This document shows positions 24,701-52,906 of a DNA stretch of 64,000 nt, piece by piece; position 1 is the first letter of the stretch; every line of letters starts with the position of its first letter. The DNA is from Lanius collurio (taxonomy: Eukaryota > Chordata > Aves > Passeriformes > Laniidae), in the NCBI GenBank assembly GCA_020086605.1, contig JACBWW010000004.1, positions 11,175,911-11,239,910 on the forward strand. Reading direction: 5' to 3'. The notes below the pieces were generated by a model that did not search any database, was not told where the DNA came from, and saw nothing but the letters and a program-made list of their open reading frames with translations. Position numbers and translations under genes: made by a program.

Positions 24701-26090
24701 GCAGAGCAGGTTCTGGAGCTGGTGGCACTGCCTCTGAAGATTTTTGATGTAGATCTCATGTTGTACTTATGCTCATGGGCAATTTTAAGATGAAGGCAAG
24801 TGCTGAGAGAGGGACTCTGCGCAGAGTAATGGTGTTTTACTTAGATGAAGTGTCCATGGCTTAGTATCTCCACTTGACATCTGCACAATTTTGAGGAGCT
24901 TTTAATGAAAGAAAAATGTGGAGGATATTACAGTTATTTCCATAGAATTTGTGTGGTTCTCTAGCTGTCTTTTAATATACAAAGAAAATTACAGCACTGT
25001 TCAAGCTGCAGGTGGGGATGGTTTCTGTGTTCGAGCACAGATGCTTTCAGAAATTTCTTGCATTTCAAATAACTAAGCAAACATGTCCATTTTCCATTTT
25101 TTGGTAAAACTGCCTATGTTCTTTGTGTTTTCCCCCCCATCTTACTTGTTGTCTTCCCTATCCCTTCATCCTATGTTCATGTTCTGTTTGGTGTCTTCTA
25201 ACCTTCACAGAGCTAGAATTGTGTCCTAGGTATGTTCTACCTTGTGTACTTTAAGAGGATGTGAAAGGACTAGACTTAGCTAAAGTTTTGGACAGGAGGC
25301 AACACAGCTGTCTGTGTCCCTCTGAAAAGAGAACATAAGGATATGAATAAAGACATTTAAATGAGGCCAGTTAGCATTGTCATAAAGTTCTTATAATGTT
25401 AACCAGCTGTTAGAGACTTGTTCTCATTCTTTTGTAGATTACATGCCTCTTATTTTGCTGAAAGTCAGCGTGCTCTATTTCTGTGTGCACAGCAAACAAT
25501 TATATAATAAACCAGATCTTCAGTTTCATGTGTGCACAATTATGAGAAAGCAGTAGTTTCTCAAAGAAGGCAATTTTGGCATCATTCATAAAGCCTGTTT
25601 TCAAGTTAAAAGTATGGAGTATGTCAAGTGAAAAATGTAAACATGTATAGATGTATGTGAAAATAGTAGGGGAGTGAAAGAGGATAGGAGAAACATGAAC
25701 AAGGAAAACAGAATTAAAAACACATCTTGCAAGTGACTTGACAATACCATGTCAAAACAGCTATAAAGCTGAGCAAACTCTAAAGCCCAGTGGCACACAC
25801 AAATACAAGGAAAATTTTAGTGTTTCCAAGACAGGGATCTGTCTGAGTGGATCACTGAAAGTATTCAACTGCCATATGTTGAAGTTATCTCTTTCCTCAT
25901 GCTTTTATATAAAAATGATCAGTCTCAGTGAGAGAAATCTGATGGCTCTGATACTTTTATGACTGAAGTAACTTTCTGATTGATCCTGAGACTGTGTCCA
26001 AAAAGCAGTTGCATATTAAATAGCTGATAATACTGCATTCTGATTTCAGTTACTCCCTTCTACTGTGGTTTGTTTTATTGTGTTTTTCAG

Positions 26091-26150
26091 GTTTGATAGC
26101 TGCACTGGATCACTGATAGAGGTCCCCTCTAAATTGTAACACCGACAACA
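26091..26150 (+). other. TC2N: TC2N 5' UTR within the start-codon exon
   Basis: The acceptor TGTGTTTTTCAG ends at 26090, which makes the exon 26091-26208. The 60 bases before the ATG carry stops in all the ways that matter for the TC2N frame and contain no upstream ATG, so they are leader sequence. The upstream exon is inferred to be in the CpG island near 12.6 kb. Confidence 0.75.
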
Positions 26151-41218
<15,068 letters not shown>

Positions 41219-41283
41219 AGACTGGAGATGAAATTCAGAACTGATTTTTCTATGAAAATTCATATGCTGTCAAAAATAGTATA

Positions 41284-41289
41284 AATAAA
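41284..41289 (+). terminator. TC2N: Proximal poly(A) signal AATAAA for TC2N
   Basis: A canonical hexamer lies 66 bases after the stop codon, followed by a short GT-containing stretch (TTGTATATGC). Use of this signal would give a very short 3' UTR. The actual choice needs transcript data. Confidence 0.5.
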
Positions 41290-43086
41290 AAGAAAGATAT
41301 TGTATATGCAAGTTCTTTAGAAGTTCTCCACTGCATCATGCCTCTGTGCAAACCGGGAAGATTCAGTTTCACCAAGAGAAATACTGGCTAAATATTATTA
41401 CAAAGAAGACTTAGGAAATGGAAAAAGTGCTCATTTGTTTTCACAAAATCCATCTTGAAAAAAAGATGTTTGCCCTTTTCAGGCTTCATTAAAGCACAGA
41501 AATTCAATTTTGGAGAGAAGCAGTTGAATCAATTCTATTTCACACTAGACATCATGCTCATCTGCAGTCTTGTCTTTGGCAGACTCCAAAGTCCAGGGTA
41601 TGGGTCAGGTCGGTGGCTTGGTTCTGGGTACCTGTGAGTCTCTGGGGTTGTTGACACCGTTTGATCAGGGTAACATGTGCCCAAGCAAGTGGGAAAGCTG
41701 TGGCAGTAGGAGAAAGCATAAAGGGAAATACACAGTAAGGCAGTACCCACAGGCTTTTCTAGTATCCATTATGGCTAAAGGGTTGTTCAGAAGCCTGTAG
41801 CTTGAGCTTACCCCCATCCTTTTCTCAAAACAGAGAGATGGAAAGATAAAAGTTTCTCTGACTTAGTGATCTTTAAAAGAGGGGCCCTCCAGACTTGCTC
41901 TGTTTGGGTAAATTCTGGCTGGAATCAATGGAATAGTACAAAGAGGCCATGACCCTGACTAGGATCAGTGCCAGTATTTTTAGATTACTTTCTTTCATAG
42001 AATACTTATATGTAAACCACTTGCTATCTAATCAACATGCTTTAGCATTTGCTTACATTGCCAAAACAGGCTAACATGTACAAAGGAGTAAGCAAAGATT
42101 TACTCACGTAAGTGCTTTTTGATATTAATTAAATGCAGCACTGTAAGGGATTCAGACTTTGGTTAAAGGATGGGCTGCTACTGCAGAAGTATTTGTTACA
42201 TGTCTTGTATGCTAAAAAAATTATGTATGGAAGTATATTTTCATTACTTGTTTCTAAGAAGAAATTACTATATTTTTTATTGCAAATTGTATTTTTCCAA
42301 CAAAATCCTAATATTATATTTTCTATTAGTTCCAGTATTTTCTGCTGTTTATCCACAGTTACTTTTAAGGGAGGAAAATACCAAGTATATAATTGATAAT
42401 GTATAAATCTAAAAGCACAAACCTCTTTGCACTATTTCAACTACCTGGTTAAAAAATTGAATAATTGATAATTGAAACTTTTTAAACTTCAACCATCCAG
42501 ATTGTTGTTGCTGAAATTTGATATTTTGAAAACAGAAGGACTTTTACAGACTCAGATATATTCTGCTTTTTGACCAGTCATTATAAAAGAACTGAAGAAA
42601 AGTTTTGCATGTCACTTGGAGAACAAACTTTGCTTCTAGCTCTTACTCTTTGCAAAGCTCCCAGTAGGCCCAGAAGATCTCAACACTGATAATTTTCAGC
42701 CAGTTACAACAGTCAGGAGGAGCCTGGCCTGCTGGGTAAAATGAAAAAAGGAAGTGGGCTGAACTGATATTTTTGGAGTATCTTCATTTGAATACATGGA
42801 TCTTATTTATTCATTGTGGCTGAACATTTTATTCATTGTGGCAGTAAAAAAAAAGTGCAAACTAACTGTTTCCTGATGTAGAATGCTGTTCTGTTTAAAA
42901 GAGAGGACAGGGAACACCTCAATGTTTTTCAGACTTCAATTACCACAGCAGTGGTTCTACAGAGTTTGCCAATTCAGTGGATACTGTATAAAATGGATTT
43001 CTGGGGCTGTTTTAGGATACCTACCCTTCTAAAGGCCTAACTAGTCTTTTGGTTTTGCTATGTTAATATTTAATCTATATGTTTAT

Positions 43087-43092
43087 AATAAA
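43087..43092 (+). terminator. TC2N: Distal poly(A) signal AATAAA for TC2N
   Basis: A canonical hexamer is followed within about 45 bases by T-rich and GT-rich sequence (CCTTTTTTCCC, TTGTTTGTG), a good downstream element. It would give a 3' UTR of about 1.9 kb. It is a candidate alternative to the proximal site. Confidence 0.45.
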
Positions 43093-46000
43093 AGCTATGA
43101 ACAGAAAACATTCCTCCTTTTTTCCCAATTGTTTGTGCCAATGCTTAGCAGCATCTCAAAATGAAGTTCAATTCCTGCTTTTTTCTGTGAGAAAATGCCA
43201 GCTAACAAACTCTGTTTCATGTAATGCTGCCTGTAGGGGAGTTAACTGCTGCCACATGGAGGAGAGATACAAGGCAAGGTGGACATAGGTACTGCAGCAC
43301 TCTGAAGAACTGCTCTGAGGCACTGCTTCATCCTGTGCTCGTTCCCCAGCTTTGGCGTGTTCTGCGTTGTGTGTGCATTCATGTAAGAATCCAATCAGTT
43401 CTTAATAGTTGTCTGTTGTCAACAGCTGTGCTTTTTGTCACTTTTTTGTTGGTGATTCATTGGTTCTAGAGCTTATTGGTATGCTTGGTCTGTTAGACAA
43501 CAGTCCTGAAAAAAACCATGAGACATGGGGATACATGCACCAGTCCCCTGTAAAACTGCCTGTAAAATAGGCTGTTCAGCAGGTGTTATTTCCATTTTGA
43601 CTGTCTTAAAATGCTAGCTAGAAATCCCCTGGGACATCTTGCCTTTTAAATGCAGAATATTTTGCTTTACTTCTTAGTGACTGCCTCACTAAAGTGCATG
43701 TGAGACTTTAGCTCCTTCAAATCCAGCTCCTGGCCTATTTGAGCCTAAGGCAGTTTTCCAGGAGAGGAAGATGATGTGTCATTTGAAGACCAATCCATGA
43801 TATAAATTACCAAGAAACTTCATGTACTCCAGGATACATGCAAGAAAAAGGAAAAAGAGGTGTCCGGGGGCACTCTTCTAATGGTCACAGCTGTACATTG
43901 TCCCTCTAGAGCATCCTCAGTCACTATTTCAGTTGTTACACCCAAGTTTACTGTCATTGAAATTACTGTTAAAGCTGTTTTTTCAGTTCACTTTATTTGT
44001 AGATGAAAAGCACACTTAGTGACTCACCCAGCTTCCTAACCAAAACCGATTCTTATGAAAGCAGCAGAGGTTCAGAGCTGCACCAGTTTTATTTTTGTCA
44101 GCTCCCAAATGGCTGTGCATGAACTGGAAGAACAATTATGATCTTATATTAAATGTTATTCATACGGATGCTTGCATAGTTAGAAACCAACCATAGACTA
44201 AAGTTGATCAGATTTTCCAAAAAGTGTGTGTATAATTTCCCTGGTTAATCAAACAATCCTGTTTCATTTATTTATGGCTAATAGCATTCTGTATGTAAAT
44301 GAGGTCAACAAATTTATTTTTCAAGTTTTTACGTCTCAGTGACATGCCATGACATTTTTTTTTAAGAAAAAAAATTTGAGATTCTACTGCAGAAGATGAG
44401 TGGGTGTAACAGTTTGTAAATCACATTATCATACAACATTACTTGGAAAACAATTGTATTTGAGCATCCGGTCTTATGTGATCACAACATAAATAGAGCC
44501 ATGTTGTTAAAACCATTAGGCATCTCTGTTTTTTCCTTTTGTTGGCAGAACATCTGTATAAAACAAAAGGTGATTTTGTAAGCATTCAATTAAGTACATA
44601 TGTTGTTTGACTTGAAAATTGTTTGCCTGATGAAAGTTCCTTTTAGTGTTATGAGTTGATTTTGCTGCCAGAACATAAGCTTGTCTAGGAGTTTGGGGCA
44701 GGGATGTCCCACATCTTATTTTCATCCTGCCAACATATATATGACATGGCTACGTAGTTGTGGAAAGCTTGGCATGTATCACCCTAGACATGATATACCC
44801 TCCTTGTTTTTCCAGCTTCTGCTGCAAAATTACATCACCATGTAAATACAGCCCTGTACATGATCTCATGCTTGGTGCATAGAAAAAGCCATCACTAAAG
44901 TCAGCACCATGTTCCACAAACACTGCTCCAGCCCATGCACGTTCTTTTCTCTAGCTTGCAGTGAGGAACAGGCCACTGTCTCTCAGTCCATGGCAGAAAT
45001 CCCACTGTGCTCAGCAGAAGCAACCAGTCTTCAAAGCTGGTTTAGTGATGGTATGATTTATCTAACAAAAGCTACACACAGCTCTTTTTTATATCTATTT
45101 TTTAAAATAGATTAAAATGTCTTCACAGTGATGTTTCTGTAGAAACTGAACAGCATGGAAGTGGATGCATATCTTAATGTAATGCAGTTCTTCCCATAGG
45201 TTTCAGAGTCTTTAAAATAAATCCTCTGTGCATATTTTCCCCCCATATTCAAGTGTGTAGTTTTTTCATTCCTTTGATTTTACTATAGACTGCTCCCTCA
45301 GCATAAAGAAGTCTGTAAAGAGTATCTGGTTTTTGCAATTAACTTTGTGTGTTTCTAGTAATGTTTCCTCTTTCTTTACCTAGTATTTGGACTAGCATTA
45401 TACATGTGTAATTTGTTGTTTAAAGAACTAGCTACAGAAGAAGGCTTTCATCCCAGGCCTTGGCTTGTGTCTGATGCTCTACATTTCTGAGCTAGCTTTG
45501 TTCACAGCTTCAGTGGTATGGTTCTTTCGGTGCTCCCCAAATTTCTATGTTGTTTACCACTGTTGAATACAACAATGGGACAAATTATCTGGAATTTTTT
45601 ATGTGTACCTGGGTATCTTCATTCGCCTTTTTCCTCCTCCAAAAATTATCTTAGGAAATCATTTTATGTGATGAGAAGGAGCAAACTGTTTGTGCTTCTG
45701 ACCTTTGAGGACAGTAGTGTTGTTTGACTGGAACCACAGTGCTTTCAGACAGAGGAAGGCTCAAGGAAGAGTCGTAAAAAGCTGCACCTCCAGGTGGAGG
45801 GAGGCCTGTACCTCTTCCATGTATGATCTGGGAAACACTCGTTAGCCTGGGGACTAGGATCCCTTGATAGATGCACATTGTATTTTTCATCCTTATCTTG
45901 CAAAACTTTCTGGAGCTATGGAGTGGCTAAGCAGAGAAATTTTCCAAAAGAGTAATGATATGGTACACATATTTCTGTGAAGCAGAGAACTGACTAAAAG

Positions 46001-46282
46001 ATCTTGAAGGTCTTAGAAAAAAACAGTCATAGGAATGTAATTCTTAGTTTTAAATATAGCCAAGCTTTGTCACTTGTCGTAGGAGAGGAGTGGATTCTCA
46101 CTTTGTGATACACAGCAGAAGAAAAGGGCATGTTCACCCCAAAACAGGGCTGGCTTTCCTCTGCATTGGAATTATTAGTCCTTTCAATACTGAGGTGGAA
46201 CTATGCATGCTTAGCTGCCTCTTTTCCTGCAGTAAGGGTAAGTTGGGTGGGGTAGTGTTAAAAGGGAGGTAGTGAAGGAGGT

Positions 46283-46324
46283 AAAACAAAAGCAGTGCTT
46301 TTGTTTTGAAAAACATTGTTTTTC
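46283..46324. repeat. Two adjacent perfect palindromes
   Basis: The first has 12-bp arms (AAAACAAAAGCA and TGCTTTTGTTTT) around a single G, at 46283-46307. The second follows at once, with 7-bp arms GAAAAAC and GTTTTTC around ATT, at 46308-46324. No surrounding transposon ends or target duplication were found. Confidence 0.85.
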
Positions 46325-49163
46325 AAGGCAATGTAACATGCCTGTAACTATTGACAAAGCTTTTATTTGACATGACTAAAGATAGATGATTACGCATTTA
46401 AGTATTTGCTTAGGTTCTACCAATACTTCCTGGCATGAGACTGGATTCTCTCTGTATCAGTGCTGATCATGATCCCAGCAATATCGGTTCTCAAGGCAGT
46501 CTCTAAAGACACATTTCTCAAAGCATGAACATTTTATTTAAGCATGTCCCTTTGTATGAAAAGATCAAAACACTAGTACAGGCATATGAGCCATGCCAAC
46601 TGCATCAACACTTCAGAATTTTGGCAGTACAAGCCATGAATCCTGTATTCAGGTGTAGATCTGCAGCTGGTGCAATGGAAACTGGACTGTGCATTGGTGC
46701 ATCTGAGCCAGCTCATCCTATCTAGGAGTCTGGACATGCAAGCCACAGAAACTCCACAATCTTCTGCTAAAAATGTAAGATTGTGACTGTTGCTATTCAT
46801 GTCTTGGAAAGCTTCATTAGGGTGCATCAAGGTCTCAGAAACAAGTGTTCAGGGCTGAAAATTTTTCAGCATCTCACATGAAAATGGGAAAAAACAACCC
46901 TCACCTATAGACTGGACTGATGCAGAGTTACTCCAGAGATCTATGATTTATGTTCCCAGTTTTAGTGTTTCCTGATTGAAATACAGCTTCATGATCAACA
47001 GGCCTTGTCCATTTCTTATTAAATAGGATTGCTTGACATGGCAGGAAAGAAGGAGGTGGATGGGAAGAATATTTACTGTGATCCTTGTCAACACTCCTAC
47101 AGGATGCTTGAGTATTTCTCTGGACTAGTTTTCTGAGCTGCAAGTGGGAAGCCACTTTTACTCTAACAGAAAATACTAACATACTGAACAAAAAAAGTAA
47201 CAAACACAAAACAACAAATTCTTTGACACTGACATCAAATTTGTTTCTTCACATGATGCAAGAAAGACATTTCTTGCCTTACAGAAGAGACCTAAAACAA
47301 TAATTACATAAAATGCAGTGCTTATTAATTAAAATGTAGTAACATCAAATATTTTGCTTATTCATTAAAATATAGTATTATATGTCCTTATCTATGCTAC
47401 TAAATAACTCAGAGAGTTAATCCAGCAGTGATTTCTTTCAGACATTTGCTTTTTTATTTATTTGAACTCCTGCATTTCTGACTTTGAGCAATGCAAATAA
47501 ATTGCCTGTATTACCTCTGAATGAGATTGAACTTCTCTCATGCAGTATTCATTCAATAACTGGCTATCTGTAGAGAATATTTAATAACTTATTTTAATGA
47601 ATTGGATCTAAAATCTGAATTTTTGTTCAATTTTTACATTATATTACCTGTTTATTAGTATGCAGTATGCAAAATAAAAATTATATAGGTTGTTAGAAGC
47701 TAGGGTGGCAAAGCATCTACAGGAAGGGCAGGTCATGAGGGATGCAGAGCTGACTACTAACTTGTAATTCCAATGAGTGCAAATAAGACTCTAGCTGATT
47801 GTCCCTGGAAGTAAAGTGTTTGAGGCTGTTCAACATTGTTTGCAAAATAATGCAATGCTTTCACTCCAAGGATGTCTCCTCTCAGAAGGTGTCTGTAGCT
47901 GTTAAAAGAAATAATAGGAAAGACTAGAAATATTTCAGTGAACTGCTTGTGTACAGATTTCTGGTTTCTGTGACTGTCTTTTACAGGGGAGGCAACACAC
48001 ATACTTGAGAATGCATCTGCTAAACAATTAACCCAGCAATCCTCGCCTTAGGGTCCAAGGAGTTGCACGGTGCCCAATCTTACAGGTAACTACTGTCTTA
48101 CAGGCCATAGCCAAGCAGAGCTATGCAGCAAATCTTAGTTCCAAGGATAAAAATTTGAGAACTGGGGACATAAAAAATATTTCACTAACAAGAATCTGAA
48201 ATGTTCTGAATCTGCAACACATAAAGATTGCAGTAATTTCAAAGCATGCCTAGAGAAATAGGAGAATGGAAAAGGGGGAGCTTGGCATTTGAGTCTGGTT
48301 TCCTGAAAGCACACATGACAATGTGGTAGTGAGACTTTTAACACTTCTTAACAGAGATCTATTTTCTAATTAGTGAGATTAACTTAGACCATCTATGAAA
48401 CTGTCTCACAGAAATACACGGGTTTCACCACATGAAAAAAGGAAAATTACTAAATTCACATTTTTAGAACGACAGGGTGAAGTATGTTATAATCTTTGAA
48501 TTTGAAGAAGTTCACTAAGGCCCCAATAGGAGACCAGAATACACCTGAAAACTGAGATGAAAAATTGTAGCACTGCAAACCATAAAATCAATTTGTAATA
48601 ATACCACTGGACTTTGCAAAGCAGTGGCATCCAGCTCATAGAAGTTCCTATAGGTTTACTAAGGCTAGGATTACACAGGTGAATCAAAATATTAGAAGAA
48701 GGTTAAAGAATCAAGGCAAGTAACACTAATGAAGAGGCTATAGGAAAAACCCACACTGCTCTCCGTGCTGCGACAAATGGCATAACCTGAGACAATGTTC
48801 TGCATTTTGATGAAAATGCAAAACCTGCAGTAGACTGGACAGCCACACAGAAGATTCCTCAGGCACAAAGGATTCCAGATTCCCTGGGCACAAATGAAGA
48901 CAGTGGCACTGCTATGCTGAAGGAGATCTCTGTGGTGGAAGGGTCAGGGGACCATGTTGTGACAGGTAAAGCACGCGGTGTTCATGAAAGCACATGAGCT
49001 GCTGGCTGCTCATTAGACAGCATCACAGAGTGAAAGCTAAGAAACCAACAGGACTGTGTTCATGTTGGAAACTGGAATCCAACTGCCAGGATGTCAGAGC
49101 CAGCGATGGCAAAGAAAAAAATCCTGATATTCTGAAGTTCGGGGACCTGTCACTTACTTGACA

Positions 49164-49193
49164 TCACACACACACATACACAGAGACACACAC
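49164..49193 (+). repeat. Interrupted CA microsatellite
   Basis: A short (CA)n tract is interrupted by ATA and GAG units. It is probably variable in length. Confidence 0.85.
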
Positions 49194-50021
49194 CCATAGA
49201 GTGGGGGACAAATGGTTCAGGCAGCAGCATCATAGGAGGTGGTCTTGCTGTTGAGTGAGTTTGTTACTGTGACTAGAAGTATACCAGCCAAAACAATAAA
49301 TCCAACTTTCTTCAAATGCCACACTGCCAAAGTGCACATTTTGCTTAGGGAGAGAGAATTTCTGTGATCTCCCCCAGTGAAGTTGGCATCTTTCTCTACA
49401 ACCATCAACCTGCCAGTCATTCAATCCCAGACATACAGTCCTCACAATCCTATGCTGAGCATTTCCACAGGAAAAGGCTGTTTAGCACTTTGACAGCAGA
49501 TTTTTTTTGGTTTATTGGTTATAAGTGCAGACAAAAGGTGCAAAACAATCTGAAGTGCAAAGGGAGCATAGCTCAGTATCACATCTGTCAGAGCAGGTAT
49601 GGAGATTCAGCCAACTATCAGACTGAAAGAAAGGCACATTTTGGTACCATACAGCATTGTGGGTATGGTATGATTGCACTGATTCTTTATAGTCCATTCA
49701 ATTTTGAGTGTGCAATCATGTCAGGGATAATATTCCAGCGTGCTGAGGTTAATTGCTTAATTTCTGTTTATCCAAGCTGATTGCAGGCCTCCCAAATTAC
49801 ATACACTCTTAAAATATTGGAACATCTCCTGACAGCTGTAATAAATTAGCCTGCTGTTGTAATTTACAGGAATGAGATGGTAAGGACAAAACTATAGCAC
49901 AGTAACTTCTGGAGGTTGATACTGAAAGTACAAATGGGCACAGCACACATTTTCAAAGGGTGAAATGGATATTTTGTGCTTTGGAATAAAGATTCTTGAA
50001 CTGGCAATATATTACTGCTGG

Positions 50022-50042
50022 AAAAAAAAAAAAAAAAAAAAA
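50022..50042 (+). repeat. Poly-A tract, 21 bases
   Basis: An uninterrupted A run is followed by GGAGG. It could be the tail of an old retroposed copy, but nothing upstream was recognised as a parent sequence. Confidence 0.9.
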
Positions 50043-52888
50043 GGAGGTGCTATCCCAAGACCATAGTTAAGAGTTTTGCACAGATGACACAGTTATGCTT
50101 TGCTTCACTTTCTACTGGGAAAGCCCCAGCTGCAGAATAGTGTTGGGCTGTAGTCACCACCTTTCAAGATAGATACAGAATAAAATGGAGAGAGTTTAAA
50201 GGAAATTATGATATAAAGAACAAGAAAATCTGACCTGTGAGTAAGGAGTAAGGTACTGGGTGATTGAAGATGGAAAAGAGAAAGCATTAAGATAAAATTA
50301 TAATATTCTAATATGCAAATGTTTGTGGAAAAGGAAGACAAAGATTGTTCTCCATGTCACTAGAGATGAATTGAATACTCATGTCATCACAGATTACAAG
50401 GAAGTTTCAGCTAGAAAATATCTGCTTTGATTTTTTTAAATGGCCCAGCAATATTTTACCATCTCTATAATATACTGAAGCAAAAAGAATGTTCTCAGAT
50501 ACAACTTGAGTATCTTAAAAGTTTGATTATTACTGAAGATAAATGAGAAGGTGGTTTTCTTTACTTCTTTATTCTGCTGTAATGCAGAAGAGTCTTTAAA
50601 AAACAGTTCTTACCATCAGTTCAAAAATGATGTATGGGAAGTTTTTCATGACATCAAAATTATATCTCTTTTTGACTGGCTTTTTAATCTTTTCTTGAAA
50701 ATTTGGCAGTTCTCAGAAGTAAGACTGACCAAAAGTTAATTTTGCAAAGGGAATGTGATGCACTCACCTCACTGCTGATGAGGAAACAACCTTGAGTGAT
50801 TCACCCATTAGGTAGATACTTATTTCTGATACAGTAGTGGTCTACATGGTAAATATAATGTTAGTATGACCATAAAGCACAACTTTCAGCAAACACAGCA
50901 TCTCCACCTTTTGTTTAATTCACTAATTCCTTACTGTCCATTCTGTCCCACAAACTTTGCTCTGTAAAAGCTTTCCATTACATCAAGTATGAACAAAAAG
51001 CTAAAACAAAGATTCATTGACTTCCTCAGTCAGGGGCCTCATCACGCCTTCCTTGGGCACCTTTCATGGCAAGGGGTGTGTCAAGTATGCACAGGGTTCC
51101 TTATCAGGCCACCAGCCAGAAATATGAGTTTATGAAGTACTATTGAAAAAGTTTATCAAGTGTTGTTTGTTTCCTAATCTCATTTTGGAAGCTCTTTGAG
51201 TGATTTTCACTGCCCAAGCCCACTTTCATCAATGTCATTACTAACAGTGACTTTTCATAAAACAAGATGAAGATGCCTGCAATAAAACCATGGTGGTACA
51301 CAACCAGGGAGGAATTTGTTCCAGTTCCCTCTCCTGAAACAAATGGGACCATACTGAAATCAGTAAAAATGCTTTAAATTTGAGGGTGTTTTTCTTTTTA
51401 AGTCTCATCCCATGATACCATCAGTTTCTTTTTCAATTAGAAGCTGGAATCTGATATTTCTGTCTATGGGGACAGCATATGTTCTCTCTCGTCAGAGAGA
51501 ACAGCTCTGCTGATAATGTGGAACAGAACACTGGCAGCAAGAAAATATAGCCTGTTGTTGGTTTTAGGCTGAATTTGCCTTAACTTGGTGAACAGTTGGT
51601 TGCTTTGAACTTGAATATGTTTTGACTTGGTATCAAGTAAAAGGTAATTTAAAAACTCACACATTCTATATTAATGGGACACAAGGGGTAAAGTTTAAGA
51701 AGGTAGCTTTTGCTTATGTATCTGTAATGCATAGTTGGAAACTCAAGCAGCACCACTGGAGACTTTTAAAATTAATTTATTTGCCTTTCAGTCCCAACCT
51801 ATCCACATTTATAGTATAGTCTGTAGTATAGTCCAGATGAAATTGATTAAGGACATCTTGAATTTCAAAGCCCTTCAGTCATCTTTGCTAAGAGTTTGAC
51901 GCACAAGCAGCTTTGCTGATTCCCAAACAAGTTCAGGTATAACAGGACTGGGCCTACCATGTCTAATGTTGATTTTCTGATTATGATATTTTATTACACT
52001 TCATTTATACATTGAAACCATTTCTTTTTTTCTACAGTGCTTCCTGTTGGCAACGTGCCACTGCGTGAATGGCATGTAGTCTTGACTCCTTTTGCAGTAT
52101 CATGTGGTCTAATGCCAACTTTTTGTTTAAAAAGGGTGTGAAAGGATTTGATCTATGAGAAAATGATGCTAAGCATTAGCTCTGACATCATTTGAGCACC
52201 TGCCTCATGAATAACCCCGGATACTGTCAGAGACACAGAGCAGAATAGAAATTTTTTTAATCAATTTCAGCAAGAATCTGCTATAAAATCCCAAATGTCC
52301 TTTCTGTCTTTAGTTTGTAGCTTAAGTAAAAGTTTTGTTCTTGTTCATAAACAAATTTTATGATTCATAAATCAAATACCTAACTACTATAAATATATGC
52401 TCTGGACAAAGGCCAGTTATGATAACCATACTTGGCCTTAGGAAGCATCAAATAATTTCCAAAGCTGTTTAATGTGGTCAGCAATTTCCCATCTCCATTT
52501 GTTTTGCAGCGTTGCTAGGTGCTCTCATACCACCTGTGATACAACCTCTGCTCAGCTGATTTTGTGAGATTTCCTCTGGGCACAGAAAGCTTTTAAAATG
52601 CATAGGCTGTATTATGGCAATAAAAACATCCCAGCAGAAGTAATGAATAGATATTTTTATAGATGAAAATGAATATGCAGATTATCTAGTTTATTTTCTA
52701 ATTACTTACACCTTCTGCCTTGGAATGAGTACTTATTTAAATTAAAAGAACAATGGCCATAAATGGTTCTAAGATTTGTATGTGAAGCCCTGCATGAAAA
52801 ATGGAACATAATTAAGTAACTTAATTGAGTATTTATTGTCATGTTCTCTTCATAAGATGCTTTCTTGTGGAATAGACAAAACAAAATA

Positions 52889-52906
52889 TTATTATTATTA
52901 TTATTT
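52889..52906 (+). repeat. (ATT)n microsatellite
   Basis: About six ATT trinucleotide units lie in AT-rich intergenic DNA. Confidence 0.85.

Larger units (their letters stand above)
12623..26090 (+). other. TC2N: Presumed long first intron of TC2N
   Basis: This is the interval between the island donor and the acceptor of the start-codon exon. Most of it is AT-rich non-coding DNA with simple T-rich tracts. It also contains a GC-rich patch near 16.1 kb and the coding-like exons at 19.9-21.8 kb that are listed separately. The intron assignment is inference, since no transcript evidence is available. Confidence 0.5.

Noticed and set aside
49364..49780. Open frame of 138 codons on the + strand
   Set aside because: No recognised motif and no convincing splice boundaries; it ends without a conserved-looking segment.
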